Shown here: positions 1 through 10,821 of the stretch, in pieces | How the letters are laid out: each line of letters starts with the position of its first letter | Position numbering within the stretch: position 1 is the stretch's first letter | Assembly: GCA_021397845.1 (NCBI GenBank) | Contig: CM038040.1 | Span: 65,189,466 to 65,253,465 of the forward strand | DNA: 64,000 bases | Reading direction: 5' to 3' | Source of the DNA: Areca catechu | Taxonomy: Eukaryota; Streptophyta; Magnoliopsida; Arecales; Arecaceae | Notes under the pieces: model-generated | The model's database searches: none | Seen by the model: only the letters and a program-made list of their open reading frames with translations | Told to the model about the DNA's origin: nothing | Program-made: the position numbers and the translations under genes

Positions 1-330
1 GAAGCCAAAACAAGTGTGTAAGGTTTTGACTTGTGAGCCTGGTAAAACAAGTCGGCTGTAATCTAAAGATTATAGTGAAAATTCCCAAGTGGAGCTTGGG
101 GAGTGGATGTAGGTGCTAGGTGCACCGAACCACTATATTTCTTGTGTGTTTGCATTGCCTTTCTCTTTTACTTCTTTAGCTCTTTAATTGCCATTTTATT
201 TCATTGCTTCCGTTGCACAATTATTAAAGCACTATCACTCTTCACCTTAAAACTTGATAGCACATATATTGCATTAAATTTTTTAAATACCCAATTCACC
301 CCCCCTCTTGGGCACCATATCTGGGCAACA
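1..330 (+). repeat. 5' LTR (downstream part only) of Sirevirus-like Copia element A
   Basis: The window opens inside an LTR. It ends with a C-rich run at about 295-309 and GGGCAACA, closing in CA two bases before a primer binding site. It carries one clear hairpin (GACTTGT 28-34 with ACAAGTC 47-53) and a two-tier stem (AGTGG 102-106 with CCACT 130-134; GGTGC 112-116 with GCACC 122-126). Its wording resembles the LTR of element B more than the LTR at 7098-8708, which lies at the 3' end of this same element. U3 and the promoter lie outside the window. Confidence 0.85.
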
Positions 331-332
331 AG

Positions 333-344
333 TGGTATCAGAGC
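333..344 (+). promoter_or_regulatory. Primer binding site of element A (initiator tRNA-Met type)
   Basis: TGGTATCAGAGC stands two bases after the LTR end. It is the standard plant Copia PBS, complementary to the 3' end of initiator tRNA-Met, and would prime minus-strand cDNA. Confidence 0.93.
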
Positions 345-387
345 ACCGGTACTCTCTTGTAGGTCCAACGATCTTGAGTGAAAGATC

Positions 388-2112
388 ATGGCCGCCCCAA
401 TTGGAATGGGTATAGTTGAAGGACAAGCATCAAATCGCCCTCCTTTCTTTAATGGCACAAACTACACATATTGGAAAACTCGTATGCGTATTTATTTACA
501 AGCTGTAGATTATCATATTTGGAGAGTAATTACGAAAGGGCCTCATCAGCCCACTCACTTGGTTAATGGCATTATCACCCCGAAATCTGAAGAAGAATGG
601 GATGACAATGACATCAAACAAGCTGAGTTAAATGCTAAGGCAATGAATTTGCTATTCTGTGCACTTGACCCTAGTGAATTCAACAGAATATCAAATTGTA
701 TTTCCGCCAAAGAAATTTGGGATACACTTGAGGTTACCCATGAGGGTACACACCAAGTGAAGACCACTAAGGTGAACATGCTCATTCATACGTATGAGAT
801 GTTCAGGATAGAACCAACTGAAAGTATAAGTGAAATGTATACTAGATTTACAAATATAGTAAATGGTATGAGGAGTTTGGGAAAAATTATATCTAATGGT
901 GAACTGGTTAACAAACTTCTCAGGTCTCTTCCGGCTTCATGGGATGCGAAAGTTACAGCCATAGAAGAAGCCAAGGATGTCAACACTCTACCTCTCGAGC
1001 AGCTTCTTGGATCACTGATGACCTACGAGCTGTCACTAAAGCAGAAGACAGTGGACAATGACAAGAAAAAGAAAGCCATAGCCTTCAAGTCCACTACAAA
1101 AGAAGAGTCAAGTGATGAATCAGAAGAAGAAGCTGATGATGATGAGACAGCCCTCATTACAAGAAAATTTAAAAGATTCATGAGAAAGAAGAAGGGCTTC
1201 TACAAAAAGAGACCACAAAAGGGTGATCACAATAAGGAGAAAGAGAAAGACAAAGAAAGGGATCCACCCATCTGCTTCGAGTGCAAGAAGCCAGGTCATT
1301 ACAAAACGGATTGCCCTTTGCTTAAAAAGAGTCGAAGGTTGTTGAGAAAGAAAGCCATGATGGCTACCTGGAGTGAGAGTGAGGACTCCAGCAGTGAAGA
1401 AGAGCAGCAGGTAGTCGCCAACTTATGTTTCATGGCCAACGAAGATAATGAGGTAAACTCTAAACCTGAAACTGAATTTACTTTCAATGAATTGCATGAT
1501 GCTTTTGATGACTTAGTAATGGAATATGAAAAGTTAAAATTGAAAAATAAGAAATTAAGAAAGCAAAATTTTGAGCTTACCAAAAGTTCAGAAAAGTTTT
1601 CAAGTAAAATTGAAAATTTAACTCAAGAAAACAAGAAAGTAAAAGAACATGTAAAGACTTTGACAAATGATAAAGATAATCTTTTAAAAGAAAATAATTC
1701 TTTGAAAAATAATAGAAGTCTTAAAACTAATGAGAACATTGAAAAACAAAATAAAGAACTATTGCTTCAAAATAAGAATTACAAGGAAGAGTTAGAAAAA
1801 GTAAAACCTTTTGTAGAAAAGTTTACTTTTAGTTCAGAAAAACTGAATATGCTTTTAAATAGTCAACATGCAGTGTTTAATAAAGCTGGACTTGGATTTA
1901 AGCCACACAATCAACAAAAGCTTTACAAAAACTTTTTCATACCAGCATCTTCTAATATTACCTGCTATGCATGTGGTAAAGTAGGTCATAAATCATATGT
2001 TTGTAATAGAAGAAAATTAAATACCTTTAAAAAGATTTGGGTTCCAAAAGGAACCAATTTGACTAACCCTAAAGGACCCAAGATGACTTGGGTACCTAAA
2101 GTCTCAACTTGA
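388..2112 (+). CDS. gag: Gag of Sirevirus-like Copia element A, intact, 574 aa
   Basis: This is an open Gag polyprotein, which would form the cytoplasmic virus-like particle and bind element RNA. Residues about 15-220 match the copia-type gag family (UBN2), including the TNYTYWKTRMRIYL start. A basic and acidic linker follows. A CCHC zinc knuckle sits at about residues 296-309 (CFECKKPGHYKTDC), a long charged coiled coil at about 365-500, and a second CCHC knuckle at about 526-539 (CYACGKVGHKSYVC). The long coiled coil between two knuckles suits the Sirevirus lineage. The ATG at 388 is the first after the PBS and aligns with the Gag start of element B. The stop at 2110-2112 lies a few bases before the pol frame opens in the -1 frame. 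It is the only undamaged retroelement gene in the window. Confidence 0.9.
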   Translation: MAAPIGMGIVEGQASNRPPFFNGTNYTYWKTRMRIYLQAVDYHIWRVITKGPHQPTHLVNGIITPKSEEEWDDNDIKQAELNAKAMNLLFCALDPSEFNRISNCISAKEIWDTLEVTHEGTHQVKTTKVNMLIHTYEMFRIEPTESISEMYTRFTNIVNGMRSLGKIISNGELVNKLLRSLPASWDAKVTAIEEAKDVNTLPLEQLLGSLMTYELSLKQKTVDNDKKKKAIAFKSTTKEESSDESEEEADDDETALITRKFKRFMRKKKGFYKKRPQKGDHNKEKEKDKERDPPICFECKKPGHYKTDCPLLKKSRRLLRKKAMMATWSESEDSSSEEEQQVVANLCFMANEDNEVNSKPETEFTFNELHDAFDDLVMEYEKLKLKNKKLRKQNFELTKSSEKFSSKIENLTQENKKVKEHVKTLTNDKDNLLKENNSLKNNRSLKTNENIEKQNKELLLQNKNYKEELEKVKPFVEKFTFSSEKLNMLLNSQHAVFNKAGLGFKPHNQQKLYKNFFIPASSNITCYACGKVGHKSYVCNRRKLNTFKKIWVPKGTNLTNPKGPKMTWVPKVST

Positions 2113-5100
2113 TCATTTTTTTGCAGGTGTGCCTTGCAACCAAAAATAAAAGAAGAATTTGGTATCTGGATAGTGGTTGCTCAAGGCATATGACTGGGGA
2201 TGTGAAGCAATTGTCATCACTAGCTGCTATTGATGGTGGAAACGTTACCTTTGGTGATAATGGAAAAGGCAAAATCGTCAGAATTGGTAAAATCCATATC
2301 ACCCCTAATGCTTATGTAGATAATGTATTATTTGTTGATGGCTTGAAGCATAATCTTTTTAGCATTAGTCAGTTTTGTGATAAAGGTTTTAAAGTAATTT
2401 TTGAATCATCTTTGTGCATGGTATCTAGTCTAGATGTCGATGGCATCAAGTTCACTGGTCTTAGGCATGGAAACATTTACATGGTTGATCTTGATGATCT
2501 AGCCATGGAAAGTGGTCAATGCCTAGTGGCTAAGGAAGCCAAGGCAAGTGAAACTAGTTGGCTTTGGCACCGTAGGCTAGGGCATGCTAGTATGCAGTTG
2601 ATTTCAAAATTAAGCAAAAAGAATCTTGTAAAAGAATTGCCAAAACTCACTTTTGAAAAAGATAAAATTTGTGCTGCATGTCAATTTGGAAAACAAACTA
2701 AATCTACTTTCAAACCTAAAGGAGTAGTATCTACTACTAGACCCCTTGAATTATTGCATATGGACCTCTTTGGACCAACCAGAACAACTAGTTTGGGAGG
2801 TAAAAAATATCGGCTAGTAATTGTAGATGATTACTCACGATTTACTTGGGTAATGTTTTTAGCTCATAAAGATGAAACATTTTCAGCTTTTGTTAAATTT
2901 CATAAAAGGGTTTCAAACGAAAAAGATCTCACTATTGTTTCTTTGCGTAGTGATCATGGAACTGAATTTGAAAATCATGATTTTGAAACTTTTTGTAATG
3001 AAAATGGTATTAGTCATAATTTCTCTGCACCTAGGACACCTCAACAAAATGGGGTGGTAGAAAGAAAGAACAGGACTCTTGAAGAAATGGCACGCACAAT
3101 GCTTTGCGAAAACGATTTACCTAGATATTTTTGGGCAGAAGCCATTAATACTTCCTGTTACATTTTAAATCATGTTTTAATTCGACCTATTTTGAAGAAA
3201 ACACCATATGAGCTTTGAAAAAATTGAAAACCTAATCTCAAATATTTTCGTGTATTTGGTTGCCGCTGTTTCATATTAAACAATGGCAAAGATAATATCA
3301 GTAAATTTGATGCCAAGTCAGATGAGGGTATCTTCTTAGGATACTCTACTTCTAGCAAGGCATACAGGGTCTTCAACAGAAGAACACTTCTGGTTGAAGA
3401 ATCAATTCATGTAGTGTTTGATGAATCTAACGAAAAATCTTCTAGAAAAGAAGATTCTATTGATGTTGAAACAGGTACAAAGAAACTTGAACAATTGACA
3501 ATCAATGAAGATGAGCCCAAAGGAGATGATGATCAAGAAAGTCAAGATCAAATTCAAGAAATCAATGCAACTTCACCAAAACCATTACCTAAAGAATGGA
3601 GGTATGCACATGGACACCCTAAAGAGCTAATAATAGGTGATCTATCAAAGGGGGTAAGTACACGCTCTTCTATTAGAAATGTTTGTGATTATTTAGCTTT
3701 TGTATCTCAGATAGAGCCTAAGTCAATAGAAGAAGCTGAAAAAGATTGTAACTGGATTAATGCTATGCAAGATGAACTAAATCAATTTAAAAGAAATAAT
3801 GTTTGGACTTTAACTGAAAGACCCCTTAATGTTTCAGTAATTGGCACAAAATGGGTTTTTAGAAATAAACTTGATGAACATGGTATTGTAATTAGGAACA
3901 AAGCTAGACTTGTTGCTAAAGGCTACAACCAGGAAGAAGGGATCGACTTCGATGAAACCTTTGCTCCTGTTGCTAGGCTAGAAGCAATTAGACTTTACTT
4001 GCTTTTGCTTGTTTTATGGATTTCAAGTTATTTCAAATGGATGTAAAGAGTGCCTTTTTAAATGGATTTATTGAAGAGGAGGTTTATGTTGAACAACCTC
4101 CTGGTTTTGAAAATCATGAATTTCCTAATCATGTCTTTAAATTGCATAAAGCATTGTATGGTTTAAAGCAAGCTCCTAGAGCTTGGTATGATAGATTAAG
4201 TTCATTTTTAATGAAAAATAATTTCTCTAGAGGTAATGTAGATAATACATTATTTTTGAAAAAGAAAAATGATGATCTCTTAGTAGTACAAATATATGTA
4301 GATGATATTATTTTTGGTGCTACTAACGAATGTCTTTGTCAAGAATTTGCGAAGTTAATGCAGAGTGAGTTCGAGATGAGCATGATGGGAGAACTCAACT
4401 TCTTCCTCGGACTCCAAATTAAGCAAACCAAAGAGGGGATCTCCATCAACCAAGCCAAGTACACAAGGGAGATATTGAAAAAGTTTGGGATGGAGACTAC
4501 AAAACCAATAGGTACCCCTATGAGCTCTTCATGTAAATTAGACAAAGATGAATGTGGTAAATCAGTAGACCAAAAATTATATAGAGGCATGATTGGTTCA
4601 TTGCTATATCTAACTGCCAGTAGACCAGATATAATGTTTAGTGTTTGTATGTGTGCACGTTTTCAGTCTGCTCCTAAAGAATCACATCTCTTAGCTGTAA
4701 AACGTATACTTAGATACTTATCTGGGTCTATCGAAATTGGTCTTTGGTACTCTAGAGAGTCATCATATGAATTAATTGCATATTCTGATGCTGATTTTGC
4801 TGGGTGTAAACTTGATCGAAAAAGTACTAGTGGAACTTGTCAATTCCTAGGAGTTAATTTGATTTCATGGAGCAGTAAGAAACAGAATTCGGTTGCTCTA
4901 TCTACGGCGGAAGCCGAATATATAGCAGCTGGAAGCTGTTGTGCTCAGATTCTATGAATCAAACAACAACTCGAGGACTTTGGCATCAAACTAACTAAGA
5001 CACCCATAAGATGTGATAATACTAGTGCAATCAACTTAACGAAAAATCCTGTACAACATTCAAGAAGCAAACATATTGAAATAAGACATCACTTCATAAG

Positions 5101-5242
5101 AGATCACGTTCAAAACTCTAATGTGTTGTTAGAATTTATATGTACTGATTATCAATTGGCTAATATATTCACAAAACCATTGAATGAAGACAGATTTTGT
5201 ATGATCAGAAGAGAACTGGGAGTCATTGATCCTTTTGCTTGA
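2109..5242 (+). pseudogene. pol: Pol of element A (PR-INT-RT-RNase H), broken by two stops and one frameshift
   Basis: Domains run in Copia order. The protease motif LDSGCSRHM has its Asp codon at 2169. The GAG-pre-integrase zinc region (HRRLGH then CAACQF) is at about 2566-2690. Integrase acidic residues lie in LLHMDLFG, RSDHGTEFE and NGVVERKNR (about 2760-3070). The reverse transcriptase box YVDD is at 4295-4306. RNase H has DADFAG near 4790 and STAEAEYIAA near 4900. The true end is at 5240-5242. Damage: a TGA replaces Trp at 3216-3218, one T is lost near 3994-3996 (frame 0 to frame 2), and a second TGA replaces Trp at 4955-4957. Otherwise decay is light, so the element is fairly young. There is no ATG at the pol start; the frame begins within a few bases of the gag stop, next to an acceptor-like TTTTTTTGCAG (see findings). 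Confidence 0.92.
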
Positions 5243-5371
5243 AACTCTTCAATTTTCATCAAAATTCCTCAAAAATGATTTATAAATTCTCAAATATGGT
5301 TAAAGGCTATTTCTCTAAATTTTATCAATTTTTTAAATCTTACAGAATTTTATTTTAAGTAATTAATTGTT

Positions 5372-5480
5372 GGAGGTCGACACTTGAGGTTTTCGGAGGT
5401 CGACACTTAAGGTCGACACCTAAGTTATGGAGGTCGACACTTGAGGTCGACCCCTGAAAATTTTCAGAGGTCGACACTTG
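5372..5480 (+). repeat. Cluster of six GGTCGAC words between pol and the third ORF of A
   Basis: GGTCGAC occurs at 5375, 5398, 5411, 5432, 5445 and 5469, mostly followed by ACTTGA or similar. Elements B and D have a comparable cluster at the same place, each with a different flanking word. Role unknown; the position just upstream of a coding region suggests a cis-acting or RNA element. Confidence 0.75.
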
Positions 5481-5933
5481 AACGGAAACTTGCTTTTTAA
5501 AAACCCGTCCGCAAGCCTTGTTTTTCCAGTTTTTTCCTTCCTCTCCTTCGTGTGGTCCCCCTCCAACATTCCTAAACCCCTAAATAGTGGATTTCCACCC
5601 TTCTCCCTCAATATTTTGGGAAATCCTCTCCTCTCCTCTTGCATTTCTTCGATTCAACCCTCTTTTTGACCATACTTTTGATTTTGGACAACCGAAAGCC
5701 TTCGAATCTATCTACCCTCTAATCCCGGTTGTATTTCAATAGAAAACACTTATTTCTACCTTCCGTCTCTTACTTTTTCTCCATTTATTTTCTTTTTTCT
5801 CCACTCTCACAAACCCTATTTCACCATTTCACATTCTTCTCTTTTTTCCAATCCGCGAACCTCTCTTTCCCTCTCTTTTCCTCTTAGCCTTACCTCTTTG
5901 CATTTCTCCCTAAGTTACCCCTCATCCTTACAC

Positions 5934-6299
5934 ATGGGTCCGAGAAAACACCAGGCAGTAAGGAAAAGGAGACTGGAACAGGGGCAGGGTAGTACTGAGC
6001 GGCGAAGGAAAGTCAGACATGAGCGTGAGCCGACCCCAGAGCCACCTGCACCAGTGCCAGCCAGCCTAGTCCGGAAGAGCATTGCTAGTGGGAGGCGCGT
6101 GGATATTCCATTCTGGGATCAGCATCACTTCTTCATTGGAGATGTACTGAGAGATGCAGGTCTGGTCCATTTTTGTACGATGTCCGAGAGATTCTACCCA
6201 GACCTCATCAGGGAGTTTTATGGATCCATTTTTACAACTTTATGCTTGTTATGTTGTGTTGTTGTGATACTATTTTGTCATGCCGATGCACATTTGTAA
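5934..6299 (+). pseudogene. Third ORF of element A, truncated after about 100 codons
   Basis: The ATG at 5934 opens a product beginning MGPRKHQAVRKRRLEQGQGS, basic and Pro-rich at first, then with IPFWDQHHFF and MSERFYPDLIREFYGS. The same order is seen in element B (start 45077) and, on the other strand, in element D (start 19159). Homology with B stops at EFYGS, about 6234. The remaining 21 codons are unrelated and hydrophobic and end at 6299, so a large piece of the ORF was deleted. Sireviruses such as soybean SIRE1 are known to carry an ORF after pol, called env-like there. The ERFYPDLIREFY block also resembles the plant family annotated as putative plant transposon protein, recognised by eye only. 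I see no signal peptide in the homologous part. Confidence 0.7.
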
Positions 6300-6321
6300 T
6301 GTATCACTAATATACTGACTT

Positions 6322-6326
<5 letters not shown>

Positions 6327-6399
<73 letters not shown>
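6327..6399. repeat. (TA)n microsatellite
   Basis: About 36 uninterrupted TA units lie in the 3' untranslated part of element A, just after the truncated third ORF. Flanking text repeats too: TCAATGAATGATCTC occurs near 6411 and again near 6482, a sign of slippage or local duplication. Confidence 0.95.
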
Positions 6400-6402
<3 letters not shown>

Positions 6403-6524
6403 TTTTTATGTCAATGAATGATCTCATATATCACTTTTTATGATACACTCATGTACTACTTTTCTTAAGAATGACTTATTGTCAATGAATGATCTCCTAT
6501 CTTTTACACCTTTTGTTGATGACA

Positions 6525-7097
6525 ACAAGGGGGAGAAGGGAGAAATTATGAATGTGCATGAATGAATATTTATACAAAATAAGAAGGGAGAAATTATGAA
6601 TGTGCAGGAAAGTATGAAACTTTGAATATGAATATGAAAATTGTGAAGTTGAATATGGATGATGAATGAACATTTGAAGAAAATATAAAGAAATGTTATT
6701 ACATTAGTAAGGGGGAGCTTTTGTCAAATTTTTGTTCAAATACTTATTAATTTCGTAAGTTTCGATACGCAATGTATAGATGATACTCTTGATACATTAT
6801 GTGTTGATACATTATGTCTCGATACTTGATACATATTTGATATGGATGATATATTGTATCGATATATATGATACTTGATATTAATAGTTTTCAGTTTTAT
6901 ATAATTGATACAATTGATATATATGATACATTGCATTGACACTTATCAATTCAAAAATTTGATACTTTGATACTCAATTGATGAATACACACTATATCTA
7001 ATATCATTAGATACATATGGATATGATATACTGCAATTATAAAGTGTTTTTATCCTGTTCATGCCCAGTGTTTTGTCATCATCAAAAAGGGAGAGAT
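6525..7097 (+). promoter_or_regulatory. Multiple polypurine tracts upstream of the 3' LTR of A
   Basis: AAGGGGGAG-like tracts occur near 6528, 6582 and 6711, and the terminal one (AAAAAGGGAGAGAT, 7084-7097) directly abuts the LTR. The first two are embedded in a repeated block reading AAGGGAGAAATTATGAATGT. Polypurine tracts prime plus-strand synthesis, and several copies before the 3' LTR are a described Sirevirus trait. The rest of the stretch is AT-rich and noncoding, with many GATAC words. Confidence 0.8.
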
Positions 7098-8708
7098 TGT
7101 TAACCCCTGGAATGATTTTGATGATCACAAAACATTGAAGCATGTATATGTTACTAATCCTTTCAATTACTTGAGAAGTTTTTGCAAGAAATTGGTTATC
7201 TTTAGTTTAAATTAGTTTTCAAATTGATTGAGAGGTAATTCAATTATGTATAGACTATTATGAACTCTATCCTGTAAAAGCCCTTTTTTGTTTAATCTTG
7301 TAATCTTGTAAAATGGGCTGAAAATTGTAAAATTGAGAGTATGTAGATTAGCTCTTATTTGATTCAAGTGTTGAAGAGTTTAGGAGAAGTTTGAAGCATC
7401 AATTGAAGTTTTGGCAATAGTTGACTCATGAATCAAGAGCCGACTCCTTGTGGTACGGCACGGAGAAATTTCAGAGTTTCAGTATCAAGAGCCAACTCCT
7501 GTCCCAAGAGCTGACTCATGGAAGAATACATATTTCTGAAGTCTAAGATCTTGAGCTAACTTGAGCTCCAAGAGCTGACTCGTCCAGAGTTATGATTTTT
7601 GGTGAACTGAGACTTCGAGCCGACTCTGGCCTGAAAAGCCGACTCTAGCAATTTATTGATTTGAAGTGATTGAAGGCAAGAGCCGACTCCAGATTGAAGA
7701 GCCAACTCTTACAGAAATTTATTTTGGGCTGTCTGAGACTTCGAGCCAACTGGTGGACCTCGAGCCTACTTGAGTAGTCGTTTTCTGCACTCCAATGGCT
7801 AGTTGCTGGAAGTGATTTTTGAATTCTATTTCATCTCCAATAGCTCTTTCACGAATCCCTAGGCCCTACAATGGCCATATCTCATGGAAAACTATAAAAG
7901 GGATTTCTTTTGAGGGATTAAACAATCATTAGAGTATTATTATTGATTTATCTTGAGAAATTGAAGAGCCTTCAAGTCTTTCACCAACCTACTTCAAAAG
8001 ATTTCAAGTTAGGATTCAAAGCATCACCAACTCCTCTTCATCATTGAATTCACTCATTGAAGAAGCAAAGAAGCAGCTTGAAGAGCAATTAAAGAGCATT
8101 CAAAGCTAGGCTTCATCTTGATCTACATCAGCAACATTTAAACAAACTCGATTTGTTGTAGTTGCTTGTTTATTTCTCTCAATCTTTGTTTTCTCTCTAA
8201 GAACAGCAAGGGGCTGTGTCTTAAGAGAGGGTTGAAGGTTTTTAGGTGAGCCTTGTGAAAACCTAAGTTGGGTTCTTGGTGATCCCAGTATAAAACCAAG
8301 TATTTGGGTTTTTTTGGTAATCCCTTTTAAAACCCAAGGGAGTTTGGGTTTTCTTTGGTGATCTCGTTTAAAACCAAAGGGAGTTTGGGTTTCTTTGGTG
8401 ATCCCGGTAAAATCAAAGTATATAGGTTTGGATTGTGAGCCTAGTAAAATAATCCGACTGTATTCCGATTGGGAGATATAGTGAAAATCCCAAGTGGTGC
8501 TTGGGTAGTGGACGTAGGAGCTGGTTGCTCCAAACCACTCTAAATTTTCTTGTGTTTGTGCTTGTTCTTACTTAGATTATTGCTTTTATTTAATTACTTC
8601 CACATTGCATATTGCACCACAACACTAAAAGAATTTCAAAGTGCACATAATTGTGAAAAATTTTTATTCCCAATTCACCCCCCCTCTTAGGAAGCCACCT
8701 GGGCAACA
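7098..8708 (+). repeat. 3' LTR at the end of element A (family with GAGCCGACTC words)
   Basis: This 1611-bp LTR starts TGTTAACC after a polypurine tract and ends GGGCAACA after the shared CAATTCACCCCCCC motif. A TATA box (TATAAAAG) is at 7893-7900. U3 (about 7430-7760) holds many variants of GAGCCGACTC. Downstream is a series of hairpins: TTAGGT 8242-8247 with ACCTAA 8261-8266; CTTGGT 8275-8280 with ACCAAG 8295-8300; CTTTGGT 8353-8359 with ACCAAAG 8373-8379; GGATTGT 8430-8436 with ATAATCC 8449-8455. A two-tier stem follows at 8507-8539. It belongs to the same family as solo LTR C and differs clearly from the LTR tail at 1-330. Confidence 0.88.
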
Positions 8709-9643
8709 TTACCAACACCCTCCAGCTGCTGTGCACCCTTGAAAGCTTTTGGGATGACTGCCTCTATAGCTGAAGAACCTTGCTTGTATCCTTGCACCAT
8801 GATTGTAGTCTTCTTTGTGCCTGGCAGCTACATCAGACTTTTTCTTGGACTTTCCTGGAGAGAACACGGTGAACCTGAACCGGCACTCACTGTAACTGGA
8901 GCTTTACCTGACACCATCTCCATAGAGCCATACCAATTTCTGCACCTCCTGCTCTGAACTCATGTCGAATCATGCTCCATCCATGAAGCCACCTCTCACC
9001 GGTGCTCCACCTAAGACTGAAGTCCCATTGATGCCACAGAAAGAAACCCCGAGGCCAGCCACTCAATGCTGCCCTGCTGAGCCTGCCACTACACCTCGAA
9101 CACCGTTGCTGCCTCCTCGGACCCTCCGCATCATGCGGATGCCTCCGAGGATCGTGTCAGATATACTACCTCCTGCAGGCTCCTCTAAAACCAAGAGTTC
9201 ATTCAACTCTTCTGCTAACCCAGCGACTGAACCCAGCAACCATCTCCATAGGCTGCTCCATTATGTCCCAACCTGTCTCCTGGCTATATGATGTCGCTAG
9301 CGCTCCCTGAGACCTATCCCCGGTCTCCCTGAACTGCCATCTCCATCAACTTCAGTCTCCGTCCCTAGGTCAATGCCGCCATACCGGGACACTCCAGACT
9401 GCCCGATACCTCCAACGCTTTCTGAGACTGTCTCCTCTCCCTGAGCTATCCCTAGCATCGTCTCTACTAATGTACTCCAGTAAACTTGAGAAATCCGAAC
9501 TTTTCTTTTCGCCATCCATGTGGGATACCATACCTACATACAACTCCACCTACCTCGATGCACTCTTTGAATCCTCCTCTTCCACCTTCAAATAAGTGAC
9601 TCTGAAATCACTCCGCTTCTACTCAAATAATGGCTCAAACCAA
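8709..9643 (-). other. Leader and gag-like remnant of a minus-strand LTR retrotransposon
   Basis: This stretch lies just downstream, on the minus strand, of a PBS and LTR, so it should be the 5' untranslated and gag start of that element. The longest minus frame (9515-9297, 72 codons, start MAKRKVRISQ) and the Pro-rich plus frame at 8962-9291 have no family signature I recognise. The left side is cut by the Sirevirus LTR that ends at 8708, so the rest of the element is missing. Confidence 0.4.
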
Positions 9644-9655
9644 GCTCTGATACCA
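9644..9655 (-). promoter_or_regulatory. Primer binding site of an unidentified minus-strand LTR element
   Basis: On the plus strand this reads GCTCTGATACCA, the reverse complement of the standard initiator tRNA-Met PBS. It sits two bases from TGTTGGAAAA at 9658, the end of an LTR in minus orientation. Confidence 0.85.
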
Positions 9656-9657
9656 GT

Positions 9658-10760
9658 TGTTGGAAAAAATTTCGGGCACTGATCCCACTTGTTGGGAGAT
9701 CTAGACCAGCACATATACGCAGTGGATGCAGCGAAAGCAACGTGGAAGGATACAGTCGAACAACCTATTATTGAATTCAATATCATGCAATAATGGAGAT
9801 ATAAATGTAAGAGAAAAAAGAGAGATTGCTTTATTTCTTTAGAGAAGAACCTTGTTACAACAAATAAGACAACACCCGACAGCCCTTTTGATAACCCAGA
9901 AGCTTATCACTGTCCCGCACATCTTCTCTCTTGCAGGCCTCATGTCCCAAGAACCCATGTATGCCATGCACGGATAATATCTCAACTTGCATCCCTTCTC
10001 CAAACCCCGTGGAACACCCCATGGAACCAAGCCTTCCACGTGATATCTCCCTCACGTGCGCCTCTCTGCAGCCCATCACCGTGGCCTCCTTGAAACCTAG
10101 GAGGCTCTCCACGATCCACGCTCCAAGGGGCATCCTCAAGCCCTCATGGTTCAAGACCAGGACCTGAGAAGTCCTCACGAACTCCACACCGGACCGGACC
10201 CCAAAGGGTCAACCTCTCTTGGACACTCCAAATTGCATGCCCTATCCCTTTTATTTATAGCACATGGGGTGGTGAACTTCTTGTCTCCTTGGATATCTTG
10301 GACTCCTTGATCTTGTTAGACTATAATCTCATGGGCTCACAACTTCTTGGTGGTTACAATCACATGGGCGGTTGGACTTGTCTTGGTCCAATAATAAACT
10401 GATTGGACACCTCACATGGTTGGGCTTTCTAATTGGTTACAACCAACCAACTAGACTAACTTCCTAACCAACTTAACAAACCTGGACCCAACCCCATAAC
10501 CCAATTGGTTTATGTTATAATCTCTCAAAAAAAACTCCTCCCTTCTATTCAATGGAAAACTCTCAATCCAGGGTCAAACCCCTTGACCCAGCATGACTCA
10601 AAAAGGCCCCTGGAAAAAACCCCTGAAATCTCCTGGAACACCTCCAAGATAGCTTGGGACACACTCCCAAGCTCCAGGGATCACCTCCAGCATCCCTGCC
10701 ATGGTCTCCCAAGTCTCTCCAAGGCTTGGGAGCACCACGCAAAACCCTACAAATTATTAG
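9658..10760 (-). repeat. 5' LTR of an unidentified LTR retrotransposon, minus strand
   Basis: The inner edge is fixed by the PBS at 9644-9655. Read on the minus strand, the LTR ends CCAACA. A TATA box, CTATAAATAAAAGG on the minus strand (about 10246-10262), supports a minus-strand promoter. The outer edge is not clear; I placed it where the text changes to AT-rich sequence. The Copia or Gypsy superfamily cannot be told without pol. Confidence 0.6.
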
Positions 10761-10821
10761 TAAGAGTACTATGGTGCTAAATTATTTTCATGATTTTTAA
10801 TGGAATTTATATAGAAATAGC

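Noticed and set aside
333..344. TGGTATCAGAGC and its reverse at several places as part of tRNA genes
   Set aside because: Only the 12-base PBS is present, directly at LTR ends; no tRNA arms surround it.
8962..9291. Pro/Thr-rich open frame of 109 codons as a gene
   Set aside because: It lies antisense in the leader region of a minus-strand retroelement and has no recognisable domain.
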